Assembly: GCF_000364225.2 (NCBI RefSeq)
Contig: NZ_AQFT02000004.1
Location: 174,229 to 238,228 of the forward strand
Source of the DNA: Eubacterium plexicaudatum ASF492
Lineage (GTDB): Bacteria > Bacillota > Clostridia > Lachnospirales > Lachnospiraceae
Reading direction: 5' to 3'
Length of the DNA stretch: 64,000 nt
The notes under the pieces are model-generated. The model saw nothing but the letters and a program-made list of their open reading frames with translations. It did no database searches and had not been told where the DNA came from. A program made the position numbers and the translations under genes. Of the stretch, positions 15,198 through 24,297 are shown piece by piece (within the stretch, counting starts at the first letter, position 1; each line of letters opens with the position of its first letter).

Positions 15198-15626
15198 ATG
15201 TCATTAAAAACCCGTGTGAAAAACCTTGCTAATGAACATGGAATGAGCTTAACCGTACTTGAATCTAAACTCGGTTTTGGTAATGCCACTATTACAAAAT
15301 GGGATAAAAATACGCCTAATGCCGATAAGTTAAATACAGTAGCTCAGTATTTTGGTGTAAGCATGGATTACTTATTAAACGGTATTGATCAAAATGGTCT
15401 TTCTGAAAAAGATAACCGTGATATCGCAAAAGATTTAAACAGTCTCAAAAGAAAACTAACCAACCGTGAAGACGGCCCAGTAAACTTCGACGGAAATGAT
15501 ATACCGGATGATGATCTGGATATGTTTCTTGGACAAGTCGAAATCATGCTCAGACGTTTAAAACCAATTAACAAGGAAAAATATAATCCAAACAAACATA
15601 AAAAGCAGGTGGATACATTTGAATAA
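15198..15626 (+). CDS. XRE repressor paired with ImmA
   Basis: 142 residues. HTH at residues 5-65 (EHGMSLTVLESKLGFGNATI, then TPNADKLNTVAQYFGVSMDY), then an acidic linker and a helical tail. AAGGAGG stands 8 bases before the ATG. It overlaps the ImmA gene by 8 bases. In such pairs, as in ICEBs1 and many phages, the protease cleaves the repressor after DNA damage or quorum signals to trigger induction. Confidence 0.85.
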   Translation: MSLKTRVKNLANEHGMSLTVLESKLGFGNATITKWDKNTPNADKLNTVAQYFGVSMDYLLNGIDQNGLSEKDNRDIAKDLNSLKRKLTNREDGPVNFDGNDIPDDDLDMFLGQVEIMLRRLKPINKEKYNPNKHKKQVDTFE

Positions 15627-16101
15627 AAACATAAAACATATTGTTGATTATTATGTCAAAAAATGTGATAGCAGAAATCCATTTGATATTGCTGATTATT
15701 TAAACATTCAAATTCAAATAGGACAACTTGGTACGCCTTGTGGATGTTATATGTTTCTTAAAAACCATAGGTGTATATTTCTCAATGAAAATTTATCTGA
15801 AAATGAAATGAATCTTGTAATGTCGCATGAACTTGGACATGCTATCATGCACAGAAAACTTAACTGCTATTTTATCCGCAATAAAACATTATTACTTGAT
15901 TCTAAAATAGAAATAGAAGCTAATAGTTTTGCTGTAAATTTGCTTATACCAGATGAAATTATAATGGAAAACATGAACTATACTACAGAACAACTTTCGA
16001 TGTTACTTGGATATAACCAGAAATTGATTGAGTTACGCTTAAAATCATTTAAAAACGAATCGAAACAACTTGATTTTATTAATAAAATATGTAATAATTA
16101 A
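15619..16101 (+). CDS. ImmA/IrrE metallo-endopeptidase
   Basis: 160 residues. SHELGHAIMHR near residue 75 is the HExxH zinc motif, and IEIEANSFAVNLLIPDE near 105 supplies the downstream Glu ligand. The start appears to be TTG 15619 overlapping the end of the repressor gene, with AGGTGG upstream. It is expected to cleave the neighbouring XRE repressor and switch on the mobile element. No signal peptide; cytosolic. Confidence 0.85.
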   Translation: MNKNIKHIVDYYVKKCDSRNPFDIADYLNIQIQIGQLGTPCGCYMFLKNHRCIFLNENLSENEMNLVMSHELGHAIMHRKLNCYFIRNKTLLLDSKIEIEANSFAVNLLIPDEIIMENMNYTTEQLSMLLGYNQKLIELRLKSFKNESKQLDFINKICNN

Positions 16102-16167
16102 TAATAGCATAACGTATCTGTTATGTTCAAATTCTGCCTATCAGGTTATGAATTTGTGTGTATGTAT

Positions 16168-16227
16168 AAAGACCTGTTCGAATCAGAGGTGCGCCAACAC
16201 CGTTTGTATGATTTGATGGGTCTTTTT
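16168..16227 (+). terminator. Terminator-like structure with an inner hairpin
   Basis: AAAGACC (16168-16174) pairs with GGTCTTT (16219-16225), and inside them GGTG...CACC forms a second stem. T5 follows. The stretch GTTCGAATC in the middle resembles a tRNA T-loop, but no full tRNA can be folded. Confidence 0.45.
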
Positions 16228-16258
16228 GTTTTCCATTATAAGTATTAATATGAATCTA

Positions 16259-16783
16259 TTATGCAGTTTCTGATATTTTTAATTGTGATGCGTCATCTCC
16301 TTCTTTTACAAAATAGTATATATTATTATTTATTTCATCTATTCCGCAATATCTATCAGACACTACTGATATGTTGTTTTCCACTTCTCTTGAATATAAT
16401 GGTTTTCCTAAACTTTTTCCATATCGTTCAATTAATGCCTGCTTTACATCTTGGTTTTCTTCTGTTATTTCTTCTATTAACTTCATTTGTTTTATTTTAT
16501 CTGTTTCATCCATTTCATCTATTACTGATTTGAAAAAAGGAATTTCTAATATATCTTTAGATGGAACAGATATTTCACAATGTGCCGACAGATAAGTTAT
16601 ATTTTCACCTTCACGTCTTCGCCAATTATATGCAAACCATTGTAACTTGACTGCAATTTTAAAATTTAAGTCTAGTATGTTAAAACGGAATGATGATTGA
16701 TTGATACTGGTAAAACACGAAAAAACCTTATCTCCAAATAAACCTATATCAGGTAATATAAACCATCTATTAACCACATTCAA
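16259..16783 (-). CDS. Hypothetical protein
   Basis: 174 residues. The first half is hydrophobic and beta-rich (FNILDLNFKIAVKLQWFAYN); the second is acidic and helical (VIDEMDETDKIKQMKLIEEI). GGAGGCGATC precedes ATG 16783. No family recognised. It lies alone between the ImmA gene (convergent) and another unknown gene. Confidence 0.6.
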   Translation of the reverse strand: MNVVNRWFILPDIGLFGDKVFSCFTSINQSSFRFNILDLNFKIAVKLQWFAYNWRRREGENITYLSAHCEISVPSKDILEIPFFKSVIDEMDETDKIKQMKLIEEITEENQDVKQALIERYGKSLGKPLYSREVENNISVVSDRYCGIDEINNNIYYFVKEGDDASQLKISETA

Positions 16784-16910
16784 ATGATCGCCTCCTTTAT
16801 TATTAATTTAAATAGTTTAATGACTTATATATATAGTATATAAGGCTTATTTGATGTTGTCAATATATTTTTTGGAGTTTTTATAATTTATTTTATCTTA
16901 TCATAGTTTA

Positions 16911-17255
16911 CTAACAGTTAAATGAACATGAGAACGGATGAAGCATGATTAACATATCATGTTTTATTCCAATAGGAAGTATATTAAATATATCTTTTTG
17001 CAATTCTGTGTACATAGATAATATTGAAACTCCATCCTCTTCGTCATCTTCATTTAAAATAAAAGTATTACAATTTTTTATTATTTGCAGTCCTTTTTCT
17101 TTATCAATTTCTTTTTTTGGAATCGGTATTCCTTTTTTTAAATCATAAGATAACAAGATAAATTTGTTGTATCCGAAATATTCATTTATTTCAAGTAAAT
17201 TAGCTTCCATTAAGCGAATAGCCTGAAGCTTAGTGATACTAACTAATTTTGACAT
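16911..17255 (-). CDS. Hypothetical protein downstream of the PemK-type toxin
   Basis: 114 residues with an acidic stretch (ILNEDDEEDGVSILSMYTEL) and a hydrophobic end. GGAG lies 8 bases before the ATG. It follows the MazF/PemK gene by 21 bases. Antitoxins can follow toxins, but this sequence has no recognisable DNA-binding fold, so I do not call it one. Confidence 0.55.
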   Translation of the reverse strand: MSKLVSITKLQAIRLMEANLLEINEYFGYNKFILLSYDLKKGIPIPKKEIDKEKGLQIIKNCNTFILNEDDEEDGVSILSMYTELQKDIFNILPIGIKHDMLIMLHPFSCSFNC

Positions 17256-17276
17256 TTTATTCTCCTTATTAATAAT

Positions 17277-17663
17277 TCAACTCATCTTCAATTCTTTAAG
17301 ATCAGCATCACGCTCCCCATATGCTGCTGAATAAATAAAACATTTAAATATATCTTTTTGCAACATCCTGTCTTCTATATGACCAATCTTTTTTGCCTTT
17401 TCTTTATTAATTGTTGAGATTTGTTCTGCTAATAGTATAGAATCTCTTTTCAAACCATTTTCTTTGCTATGTTTTATAAATAAATGAGTTGCTTGTTCTA
17501 AATTTTTTAATCTTGATGTTAAAGGCATCACAATAAGCGTTGGAGAATATTTATTTCCAATATTATTTTGAATAACAATACCTGGACGGTAACCAGATTG
17601 TATAGAGCCATCATTATCTGGAAATTCTCCAAATATAACGTCATATTTATTAAAAGTAGTCAT
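17277..17663 (-). CDS. MazF/PemK-type toxin-like protein
   Basis: 128 residues from ATG 17663, which follows AGGAGG by 8 bases; the frame extends 12 codons further. KYDVIFGEFPDNDGSIQSGY then RPGIVIQNN, and LIVMPLTSRLK, are the conserved PemK/MazF blocks with the (R/G)RPxxV signature. These enzymes cut RNA. No AbrB or RHH antitoxin precedes it, so it is either an orphan or is controlled by an unfamiliar neighbour. Confidence 0.7.
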   Translation of the reverse strand: MTTFNKYDVIFGEFPDNDGSIQSGYRPGIVIQNNIGNKYSPTLIVMPLTSRLKNLEQATHLFIKHSKENGLKRDSILLAEQISTINKEKAKKIGHIEDRMLQKDIFKCFIYSAAYGERDADLKELKMS

Positions 17664-17790
17664 TGTAATGCCTCCTTCCACACATTCATTGCAGTTCATT
17701 TGTACTTGTCATTATGAAGTATATATATTATTTTTTATATTTAATTCCTTTTGTGTATAAGATACTACAACTCTAGTGAGGTGTATACGT

Positions 17791-18023
17791 ATGAAAATAT
17801 CTATACAGAAGAAATTAAATAATATAGAAATAAGTAGATATGAATTAGCTAAAAGGGTTGGTATAACTTATCCAACAGTTGACAATATCTATAAAGGAAT
17901 TTTTTTTAAACATTAGAAGCTATATGCAAAGAACTTAATTGTACTCCAAATGATATATTTATATCAGACGATCCACATATACAGCAATTACTTTCAAATC
18001 TGTCAATTGTCAATAAAGAATAA
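17791..18023 (+). pseudogene. Small XRE/HTH_26 regulator with one frameshift
   Basis: From ATG 17791: MKISIQKKLNNIEISRYELA, KRVGITYPTVDNIYKG, then a run TTTTTTTT at 17900-17907 where the frame breaks. One base over it continues TLEAICKELNCTPNDIFISD to TAA 18023. AGTGAGGTG stands upstream of the start. The T8 run is an obvious place for an indel error. Confidence 0.6.
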
Positions 18024-18026
18024 ATA

Positions 18027-18068
18027 TTTAGGACGATATTTAAAATAATATCGTCCTAAACTATTTTT
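18027..18068. terminator. Bidirectional terminator
   Basis: A 14-bp perfect stem, TTTAGGACGATATT and its complement with a 6-base loop, followed on the plus strand by CTATTTTTT. It separates the XRE gene from the convergent Uma2 gene. Confidence 0.8.
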
Positions 18069-18625
18069 TAGTCAACTTTTTCAAATATATCTTTTAATTC
18101 CATCTTTATATGTGGGAATGCTTTTAAACTGATAATAGTTTCTGCATTATAATGAGCATCATCAGGATCTTCTATTAAAATATAATTTTGTTCCATTGTA
18201 TACTTTCCATCTTTTAAATAATATATTTCAACAGATTTCCCTTGTGGTGTAACGATCCAATATTCTTCTACTCCCGCAGTTTCGTAGATATCTTTTTTTT
18301 CAGTTTTATCTCTTTTAGCTGTTGATGGACTTAAGGTTTCCACGATAAATTTTGGAATACCACTATAAGTTCCGCCTTTTAATTTATTCCGATCACATAC
18401 AATCATCACATCTGGGCAGATATAATCATCATTTTCTTCTGGATGAAATTTAAAATCAAGATTTTCCATTGATACAAGACATATGCTATCTCTTAATCCT
18501 TGCTTAATTATTGTATGAATATTACTATTTATAATTCCATGTCGATATCCAGGGGCAGGAGACATATCATAAATAATTCCGTCAATTTTTTCATCTCTCC
18601 AATGTTCGTTTGTAGCTAATATCAT
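18068..18625 (-). CDS. Uma2 family (PD-(D/E)XK-fold) protein
   Basis: 185 residues. DDYICPDVMIVCDRNKL and GIPKFIVETLSPSTAKRDK, then EYWIVTPQGKSVEIYYL, are the D, E-x and conserved blocks of the Uma2 (DUF820) family. The fold is that of PD-(D/E)XK nucleases, but the cellular role of most members is unknown. It stands alone, bounded by a terminator at its 3' end. Confidence 0.8.
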   Translation of the reverse strand: MILATNEHWRDEKIDGIIYDMSPAPGYRHGIINSNIHTIIKQGLRDSICLVSMENLDFKFHPEENDDYICPDVMIVCDRNKLKGGTYSGIPKFIVETLSPSTAKRDKTEKKDIYETAGVEEYWIVTPQGKSVEIYYLKDGKYTMEQNYILIEDPDDAHYNAETIISLKAFPHIKMELKDIFEKVD

Positions 18626-18751
18626 ATTCTCACATCCTTACTTTAATATTTTTATGTCTATTTTATAATAATGCATATATTATGTCACTAGGGACAATAG
18701 TGTTAATAATGATAATAAAGTACACCTTGTATTTATTTACAATTTTTAAAG

Positions 18752-18845
18752 TGAACTACCCATCATCTAAAGTCAATGGATCTCCTGCGTTATCGACCTC
18801 GCAACCTACTATCTCCATAGGCGTTAATTCGGGCTGCACCATCTC
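18752..18845 (-). mobile_element. Remnant of an IS200/IS605-type right end
   Basis: On the minus strand the sequence ends in GGTAGTTCACTTT, a terminus I associate with IS605-type elements, preceded by a structured GC-richer stretch. A related segment (TCTAAGGCCAATG versus TCTAAAGTCAATG, then CTTCCTGC versus TCTCCTGC) occurs near 29235-29262. No tnpA or tnpB is present. Confidence 0.35.
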
Positions 18846-18858
18846 TAACTAATATATA

Positions 18859-19883
18859 TTAGCGGCTTATTGTTTCTAATCCATCTAATAATTCGTTATA
18901 TAATTTTATTAGTATAGTGGCGTCAGTTTCGTCTTTTAAGTCCAGAATCTTTCCAAATGCACAAAGCATATAATTTCTCAATTCTGAATTGTCATATACG
19001 CTGACAGGATTTTTCACTAAAAACGGAACTTCTTCACCATCCATAACATACTTCTTATACTTCTGACCATAATCATCTAAATATTCCATTTCTAATTTAG
19101 CAGTTTCACCTAAATATTTGTTTGTCATTTTCTCCGACGAATGATTATATAATTCCATTAGTACAGATTTTGCTACAGGATCGTTTGGATGCAGTTCCAA
19201 TAGCATTTTTCCCATTCCCCGGCGCATGGAATGAGAACGAATTTCATAATCAAGACATTCACCAGCTTTTATAAGTGCTTTCCTATATCCTTCTTCCGAT
19301 ATAACTTTACCTCTATGAGTACCATGTAACTGTTTAAAAATTGGTTCATCATAATCATATTTGAAATTAATACTCTTTTCATTCTCGAGAAAAATTCTAA
19401 ATGCTTCTTGAACAGCGATATTAACAAAAGTTCTTTTGATTTTCCAGTTTTTTGTTCGCCGGGGATTCTCTGATCGTCTTCATCAAGTTTCTTTATATTC
19501 CAAAACTTTTTCATACTTCCATTTTTATAGAAGAAATCTGACCATAAAGCTTGTCGCAGATCAGATATACGCCTACCTGTATTGGCGTTCAATGTGAAAA
19601 GTAGATAGAAATTCCATTGATTGTGTTCAATAAAGTAATTTTGAATTTTTTTCATATCTTCAAAATTTTCAATAGCTGTCTTGATAGATTTCGTACCACG
19701 CTGTTTGTTTATTACTTTACCATTTTTATCAAGGTATTTTCGTTCGCCATCTACTTCAATAAAATATTTCCCTTTCATATTTGTTAAGATTGGATAATCA
19801 TCTCCACAATATTCACATGTTTTTCTTTCTGTTTTATGTGGTTCTTCTGTATATGTAACATTATTTAATGCTATAGCTTCCAT
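18859..19883 (-). pseudogene. Tyrosine recombinase (phage/ICE integrase), one frameshift
   Basis: Repaired, this is about 341 residues. It has an N-terminal zinc pair (CEYCGDDYP), then the catalytic domain: first Arg in TGRRISDLRQ, HxxR in RSHSMRRG, and the nucleophile in HSSEKMTNKYLG. The frame breaks after KTGKSK near 19447, where one A is missing from a run; beyond it the good frame reads RTFVNIAVQEAFRIFLENEK and joins the second half at 19227. If the indel is a sequencing error, the enzyme is intact and could mobilise the surrounding element. ATG 19883 follows GGGGGT. Confidence 0.8.
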
Positions 19884-20068
19884 AATCATTACCCCCATTT
19901 TATTGTGTTTTGATCTTACTGTTATTAATTCTCTTTATTGTTTATCAAAGAAAATGATATTTTATCGTCTAATTTGATAAACAATAAATTAAAATACTGA
20001 ACCTAGCAACTGATTTTACAGTTTGAATATTTTCCCGTCCGATTAGATGCAAGTAGCTGGGAAGCTAG

Positions 20069-20141
20069 ATTGGCAAGGTCGTAACTCATATACACGCCTG
20101 TATAAACACTATTCGGATTAAATAACCCTAGTTATATAAGT
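20069..20141 (-). repeat. Structured leader-like repeat, copy A
   Basis: Aligns with 62924-62998: TTGGCAAGG versus TTGTCAAGG, ACTCATATA, CTGTATA, CACTATTCGGATT, ACCCTAG and TATATnAGT occur in the same order and spacing. The outer parts ACTCATATA and TATATAAGT can pair. It lies between a small HTH gene and the integrase on the minus strand. On that strand ATGAGTTACGACCTTGCC could open a short leader peptide. Confidence 0.5.
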
Positions 20142-20258
20142 TGCTAAAGGTTTATTTTTCTTTCCTTTAACTGTCTTTATTATAGCATTACGTTTTTCTA
20201 ATGTCAACACATTTTCATAATATTTTATTATATTTCCGTGATGTATATAGACAAAAGT

Positions 20259-20286
20259 AAAGACATACCTCTTATAGCATGTCTTT
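20259..20286 (-). terminator. Terminator of the small HTH gene
   Basis: AAAGACAT and ATGTCTTT pair around a 12-base loop; on the minus strand ACTTTTG follows. Confidence 0.55.
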
Positions 20287-20506
20287 ATTCCACTCTGCAA
20301 CCATTTGAAAATTCAAAACCAGAAAAATATTTTGCTCCTAGTTGCTCAGCAAATCGCTCTAATTCTTCCTGAGTAAATTTACCGCGTTTTAATCTCTGTG
20401 AAAAAGCAGATTGTGAATAACCGCATCTCCGACCTAACTCAGTAACCGTTATCCCCGCCATTGCACAAGCTGATTCAATCTTTTGCTTAATAGTGATTTT
20501 CCTCAC
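20285..20506 (-). CDS. Small XRE-family helix-turn-helix protein
   Basis: 73 residues: IESACAMAGITVTELGRRCG, YSQSAFSQRLKRGKFTQEEL, ERFAEQLGAKYFSGFEF. A classic XRE/HTH_3 fold with a short C-terminal strand. The frame opens at GTG 20506, immediately after GGGAG, an unusually short spacing. No other start exists before the HTH. It lies upstream of the integrase and could regulate excision. Confidence 0.75.
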   Translation of the reverse strand: MRKITIKQKIESACAMAGITVTELGRRCGYSQSAFSQRLKRGKFTQEELERFAEQLGAKYFSGFEFSNGCRVE

Positions 20507-20584
20507 CTCCCTATTTAGTCAAGCCTTTTTTCCTTGAAAATCAAGGATTTTTCGATATACTATCAATAAATATCTCAGAAGAAA

Positions 20585-22140
20585 GAGCCATTGGTATGGG
20601 CATTTCTCTGTATCTGGTACGAAAATAGCTGGTTCTGGGTACACGAAGTAAAACGTCTTGCTTTTCCGTTCTACATGGCCTTGTGTATACCCATCCATCT
20701 ATGGCAGCGCACCTCCCGTGTCTACCAGGATCTCCTCCATTTCTGTAGGGTCCTAACTTCCTTCGTCCCGCCTGTCCATATCCAGGGTGTCAGCTTAGCT
20801 CCTTGTCAGGGTCATGCCCTATGGTGATCATTCCTGCCGACTACTGGCTCATTCTTTTTCTTAAGTCTTACTGACCTCTTCTGTATGTTCCACAAACCAG
20901 CACCTTGTGGTGGACGTTTTCCCGGCCCGTTTCTCATACATTTCAGCTTTCCTGACACAGCTGAATTCAGCTCTCAGATCTGTTTTCTAAAGGCTCAATT
21001 CAACTGTGACAGGGGTATTACATGTTTTCTCTCTGCTTCTTATGCTGCCTGCATCTGCGGCCTCTTGATGTCTCTCATCAGTTTCTCTGCATCATAATCT
21101 ACACCTTTTGTAAGGATTACGTAGAATACCCTTATAACCTTGCAGGCTACAGCAACCACTGACTGCATCTTTTTCAGCGGATTTTCCTTCCGGCCCCGAT
21201 AATACTCATGTATTTCTCGGAACTGTTCATTCTTTCCAATCAGCGATATCGCTGCCTCATAAAGCACATATCTCAGTCGCTTCCGTCCACGGTAACTGAT
21301 CCGGCTTTCTCCGTTATGCTTGCCGGACTCGTTCGCCACGATTGCATATCCCGCCAGTTTCTGCAGTTGTTTGGGATTATCAAAACGTCCGATGTCCCCC
21401 ACTTCTGCTATAAAACCGCTGACTGTAATCAGACCGATCCCTTTGATCGCCATCAGTTTATCAATATATGGGATCTCCTTTAGTTTTTCTTCTATACTCC
21501 AAAGCAGTTCCTCTAGCCTTGACGCATATACCTCCAGGTCATTCAGCAGATTTTTTAATTCGATTCTTGCTGCTTCCGTCCCTTCCTTACTCCCAATGCT
21601 ATGTTCTGCGGCTGATACCAGGGCCTTTGCCCTCTTCATTCCAGCGCCTCTCAGCTTTGCATCTCTCCAGATCTGGTTCACCCCTTCTACCCCGAGCTTT
21701 ACGATATCCTCCGGCAACGGAAATTCCTTCAGCACCATTCTGCCGCTGTCCTGCAGGAATTTCCCTAACGCAAACCAGTAATGTCCAGTCGGCTCCATTC
21801 CGGGAATCACAGCAGTTTTGCCATACTTTTCTGAGAGATCTTCCATCCATGCTTTCAATGTCAGGAATCCCGCTTCCGTATTACTGAATTCTAACGGTTT
21901 TTTGCTATACTCATAATTCCTCCAGTCGAAAGCTCTGGCATAATGAGTTTCACTTCCGACATCAATACCAACTATCAAAGTTTTTTCAGTAATGGATGCA
22001 ATTTTTGCGTTCTGTGTGTTATAATTCATTTCAGATACCTCTCTGTTCAATAAGATTTTTACTAACCTCCAAAGTCAGTAATCTTATTTTACTCTGAGGT
22101 ATTTTTTTCTCAACCTTCTTTCTTGGAATTCCCTATACTT
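20585..22140 (-). mobile_element. IS110-family element with an internally deleted transposase
   Basis: The transposase gene is flanked by about 450 bases of GC-richer non-coding DNA on its 3' side and about 90 bases on its 5' side. The composition changes sharply at both edges. IS110 elements lack inverted repeats, so the exact ends cannot be set here. In IS110/IS1111 elements the long non-coding end encodes the bridge RNA. Confidence 0.6.
21040..22029 (-). pseudogene. IS110 transposase, about 95 residues missing
   Basis: The N-terminus has the RuvC-like block LIVGIDVGSETHYARAFDW and MEPTGHYWFALGKFLQDSG. Then the sequence jumps to RMVLKEFPLPEDIVKLGVEG. In full-length relatives I know, a segment with VNPxHVKxSKE-DDN-PxKxDxKD and the helical region lies between these two points. 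Loss of it removes the later acidic residues of the DEDD site. The C-terminal block IKGIGLITVSGFIAEVGDIG and the Ser region (NESGKHNGESRISYRGRKRL) are intact. Length is about 329 against roughly 420. ATG 22029 follows AGAGAGG. Confidence 0.75.
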
Positions 22141-22158
22141 GAATTATACAGGAAGCTC

Positions 22159-22353
22159 CTATTCTTTTATTCTGTCAATCTCAGTTAAATTAACGCCTGC
22201 AACATTAAGAAAACTTTTAAGGTACAAATATTCTTCTTTCAAGCCTTCATATGTTTTAGTAGCATTTTCTTCTTTAGCTGTTAACATATGTCTTTGAATT
22301 TTTACGAAGTCTTCCATAGCTTTTTGTGTAATCTCTAAATTTGTATTTGGCAT
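22159..22353 (-). CDS. Small helical protein, MPNTNLEITQKA family (copy 1)
   Basis: 64 residues: MPNTNLEITQKAMEDFVKIQ, a charged helix, then LKSFLNVAGVNLTEIDRIKE. A near-identical paralogue lies at 29356-29550. AGGAGCG precedes the ATG. Function unknown. Confidence 0.65.
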   Translation of the reverse strand: MPNTNLEITQKAMEDFVKIQRHMLTAKEENATKTYEGLKEEYLYLKSFLNVAGVNLTEIDRIKE

Positions 22354-22484
22354 ATGATTACGCTCCTTTTTCCTTTTCTATTATTATATCAGATTATTAC
22401 CCATTTTCAAGACTCAAATCATACAATAAGATGATACCATTTGAACGAATATCATCTGCAAAAAACTCTATCCGCTTAAACATC

Positions 22485-22850
22485 GTAAACGGTAAAACAT
22501 GAGTACCTATAAAACGGGAGAAAACCTGTATTATAATAGCAGGTTTGCTTTGATTCTTATTTCATTTCAAATTTATTGGACTTCCGGCAATACTCCGAGA
22601 AATTCGGTGACCATGGGAGCAGGTCATCGTTCTGCAATTACTTCATGCTTTAAATATGACATAAGTATACACCCCACTTTCAAAACAGATTCGATTTTTC
22701 AAAGCCATGTATAGAAACTGTGAAAACTAATGTGCAGTTTTCATTGTAGCTATTGAAACTGGAAATGACTTTGAAAACTATAATCGATTCTCAAAGCCAT
22801 TATACAGTAATCTTTTATTTTATGCACGGTATCCACTATTTACCGTTTAC
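22485..22850. mobile_element. 366-bp IS66-derived miniature element
   Basis: It starts GTAAACGGTAAAACATGAG and ends in the complement of GTAAACGGTAAATAGTGG. The first 250 bases resemble the 3' end of the complete IS66 at 24605 (ACCTATA-AAAC-GGAG, the GCAGGTTTGCT region, GGTGACCA-GGGAGCAGGTCAT). All of tnpA, tnpB and most of tnpC are missing. It interrupts a small HTH reading frame. Confidence 0.6.
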
Positions 22851-22937
22851 TTTATTAGTAAATGATTGTCTGCTAATTCCTAGAACATTAGCAAGTTCTA
22901 CTTGTGTAATTTTTCTTTCTTCATCTTCACAATCCAT
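22836..22937 (-). pseudogene. HTH gene fragment cut by the IS66 derivative
   Basis: MDCEDEERKITQVELANVLG then ISRQSFTNKVNGK ends at a stop formed inside the IS66-type terminal repeat. This is the recognition helix of a small XRE protein. The part beyond is lost or lies on the far side of the insertion, where FKRIEFFADDI is a possible continuation. Confidence 0.5.
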
Positions 22938-22980
22938 CAAAATTTTCTATATTATATTTGCAAATATTTCTATTGCTCCC

Positions 22981-23277
22981 CTATTCATCAAACAAATCTG
23001 AATGTGTACCTGTCCTGGAAAGCTCTAAATACTCGCCATTATAACGGTAAATCAACAACCAATTCGGCGCAATATGGCATTCTTTAAATCCTTTATAATT
23101 CCCTTTTAATTCATGATCCTGATTCTTTATAGGTAACACTGACGGAAATGCTAATATAGCCACAACGGATTTTAACAAATTCATATTAAGTCCACGTTTG
23201 AGACATCTTTTATAGTCTTTCTTGAACTGCCCAGAATCTTTTACTTTTAATATTGCTATTCCTCCAGACTGTCCCAT
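22981..23277 (-). CDS. YafQ-type toxin (RelE superfamily)
   Basis: 98 residues. DSGQFKKDYKRCLKRGLN, then DHELKGNYKGFKECHIAPNW, LLIYRY and LSRTGTHSDLF are the YafQ/RelE blocks, with the conserved His residues that take part in ribosome-dependent mRNA cleavage. The ATG at 23277 overlaps the end of the antitoxin gene by 22 bases; a nearer in-frame non-AUG start after GGAGG is possible. Type II toxin-antitoxin pair. Confidence 0.8.
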   Translation of the reverse strand: MGQSGGIAILKVKDSGQFKKDYKRCLKRGLNMNLLKSVVAILAFPSVLPIKNQDHELKGNYKGFKECHIAPNWLLIYRYNGEYLELSRTGTHSDLFDE

Positions 23278-23462
23278 AATTCATCAAGTGTATCGAAACA
23301 TTCGCCTCCACCGTCTTCTAATTCTTTCATGGCTGCTATTGTTTCGGCATTTGGTTTTTCGTCTTCTCCTTCAGTCATGCCCTGTAGATAAGCCACAACA
23401 TAACCTATTTTATAATCAGGTACAATGTCTAAAAGTTGATACACTTTTTCTCTATCGCTCAT
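23256..23462 (-). CDS. Antitoxin partner of the YafQ-type toxin
   Basis: 68 residues: SDREKVYQLLDIVPDYKIGY, VVAYLQGMTEGEDE, and an acidic tail ending DTLDELWDSLEE. This is the form seen in many Firmicutes antitoxins coupled to RelE/YafQ toxins; the acidic tail probably wraps the toxin. AGGTATTTG precedes the ATG. It overlaps the toxin start. Confidence 0.7.
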   Translation of the reverse strand: MSDREKVYQLLDIVPDYKIGYVVAYLQGMTEGEDEKPNAETIAAMKELEDGGGECFDTLDELWDSLEE

Positions 23463-23596
23463 ACAAATACCTTCTTTCCTAATTTATATTTCTATATTGG
23501 ATTATCATAGCCTTTTAGGTTAATTGTAATACTATAAAACTTTTATGGAATATTCTTTCATATCAACAATCGTTCTATTATCTATCCTTATTTTAT

Positions 23597-24297
23597 CTAT
23601 AAATATTTATTTATGAATTCAGATATATTAGTAAAGTCTCTATCATAGGCTTCATTTTTTATATAGCTTTCATTTTTCCAGCACTTTCCTATTTTCTTCT
23701 GTTCTTCATTATCCTTTATTATTAAAAACTTTATTAGCAATTCATCATAACTGGTACCCTTAGACATTCGGATAAAGAAAATAATCAAAAAATAATTATT
23801 ACTACTCCTATTATTATATGGATGTATACTTTAATGCCATCAATACTAATCATCAAAAAATTAATTGATGAATGCAATTTCATTTCTTTTATTGCATATT
23901 TATACAATTGAAGAAAATAAACAGTTATTGTCATACTTGCACAAGTATAATATGGATAAAGTTGTGTTGGTATATTACTAAATGTGCTTTTACTAAAATT
24001 TTCTTTTTCTCTTATTCCTATCTTTTTTAACATATTATTTCTGGATTCCCAATGAATGGGACAATCTTCATAGCTTTCATGAAATACAACAAGATACGAA
24101 GATATTTTTCTAATACATAACCAGTAATTAACAGCACTTATATAAATAGGCAACACAAACAAAAGAGGTAACAGGACGCAAATAATTGGAAGTGTATCAG
24201 AAATTGTAAATAATAATATAGATCCGACTGCTATATACATCATATTTTTTACTTCATGAAGTTTGTTCATATAGTTGACAAGCTCCTCACGCATCAT
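23597..24297 (-). pseudogene. Integral membrane protein with one frameshift in a T6 run
   Basis: The first frame (170 residues) has an N-terminal cytosolic helix, a pair of membrane spans (MYIAVGSILLFTI and LPIICVLLPLLFVLPIYIS) and a last span ending VVIIIF. In the TTTTTT at about 23784 the frame breaks, and the next frame continues LIIFFIRMSKGTSYDELLI to 23597. Joined, it is one protein of about 233 residues. The layout (helix, two spans, amphipathic middle, two spans) resembles the 188-residue protein at 34766. No function known. Confidence 0.55.

Noticed and set aside
16170..16196. tRNA-like GTTCGAATC with a following CCA-like end
   Set aside because: The T-arm pairs for only three bases and no acceptor, D or anticodon arms can be built; kept as part of a terminator-like structure.
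20118..20300. Minus-strand 60-residue frame after the small HTH gene
   Set aside because: No ribosome site, overlaps the HTH gene end, its terminator and the leader repeat.
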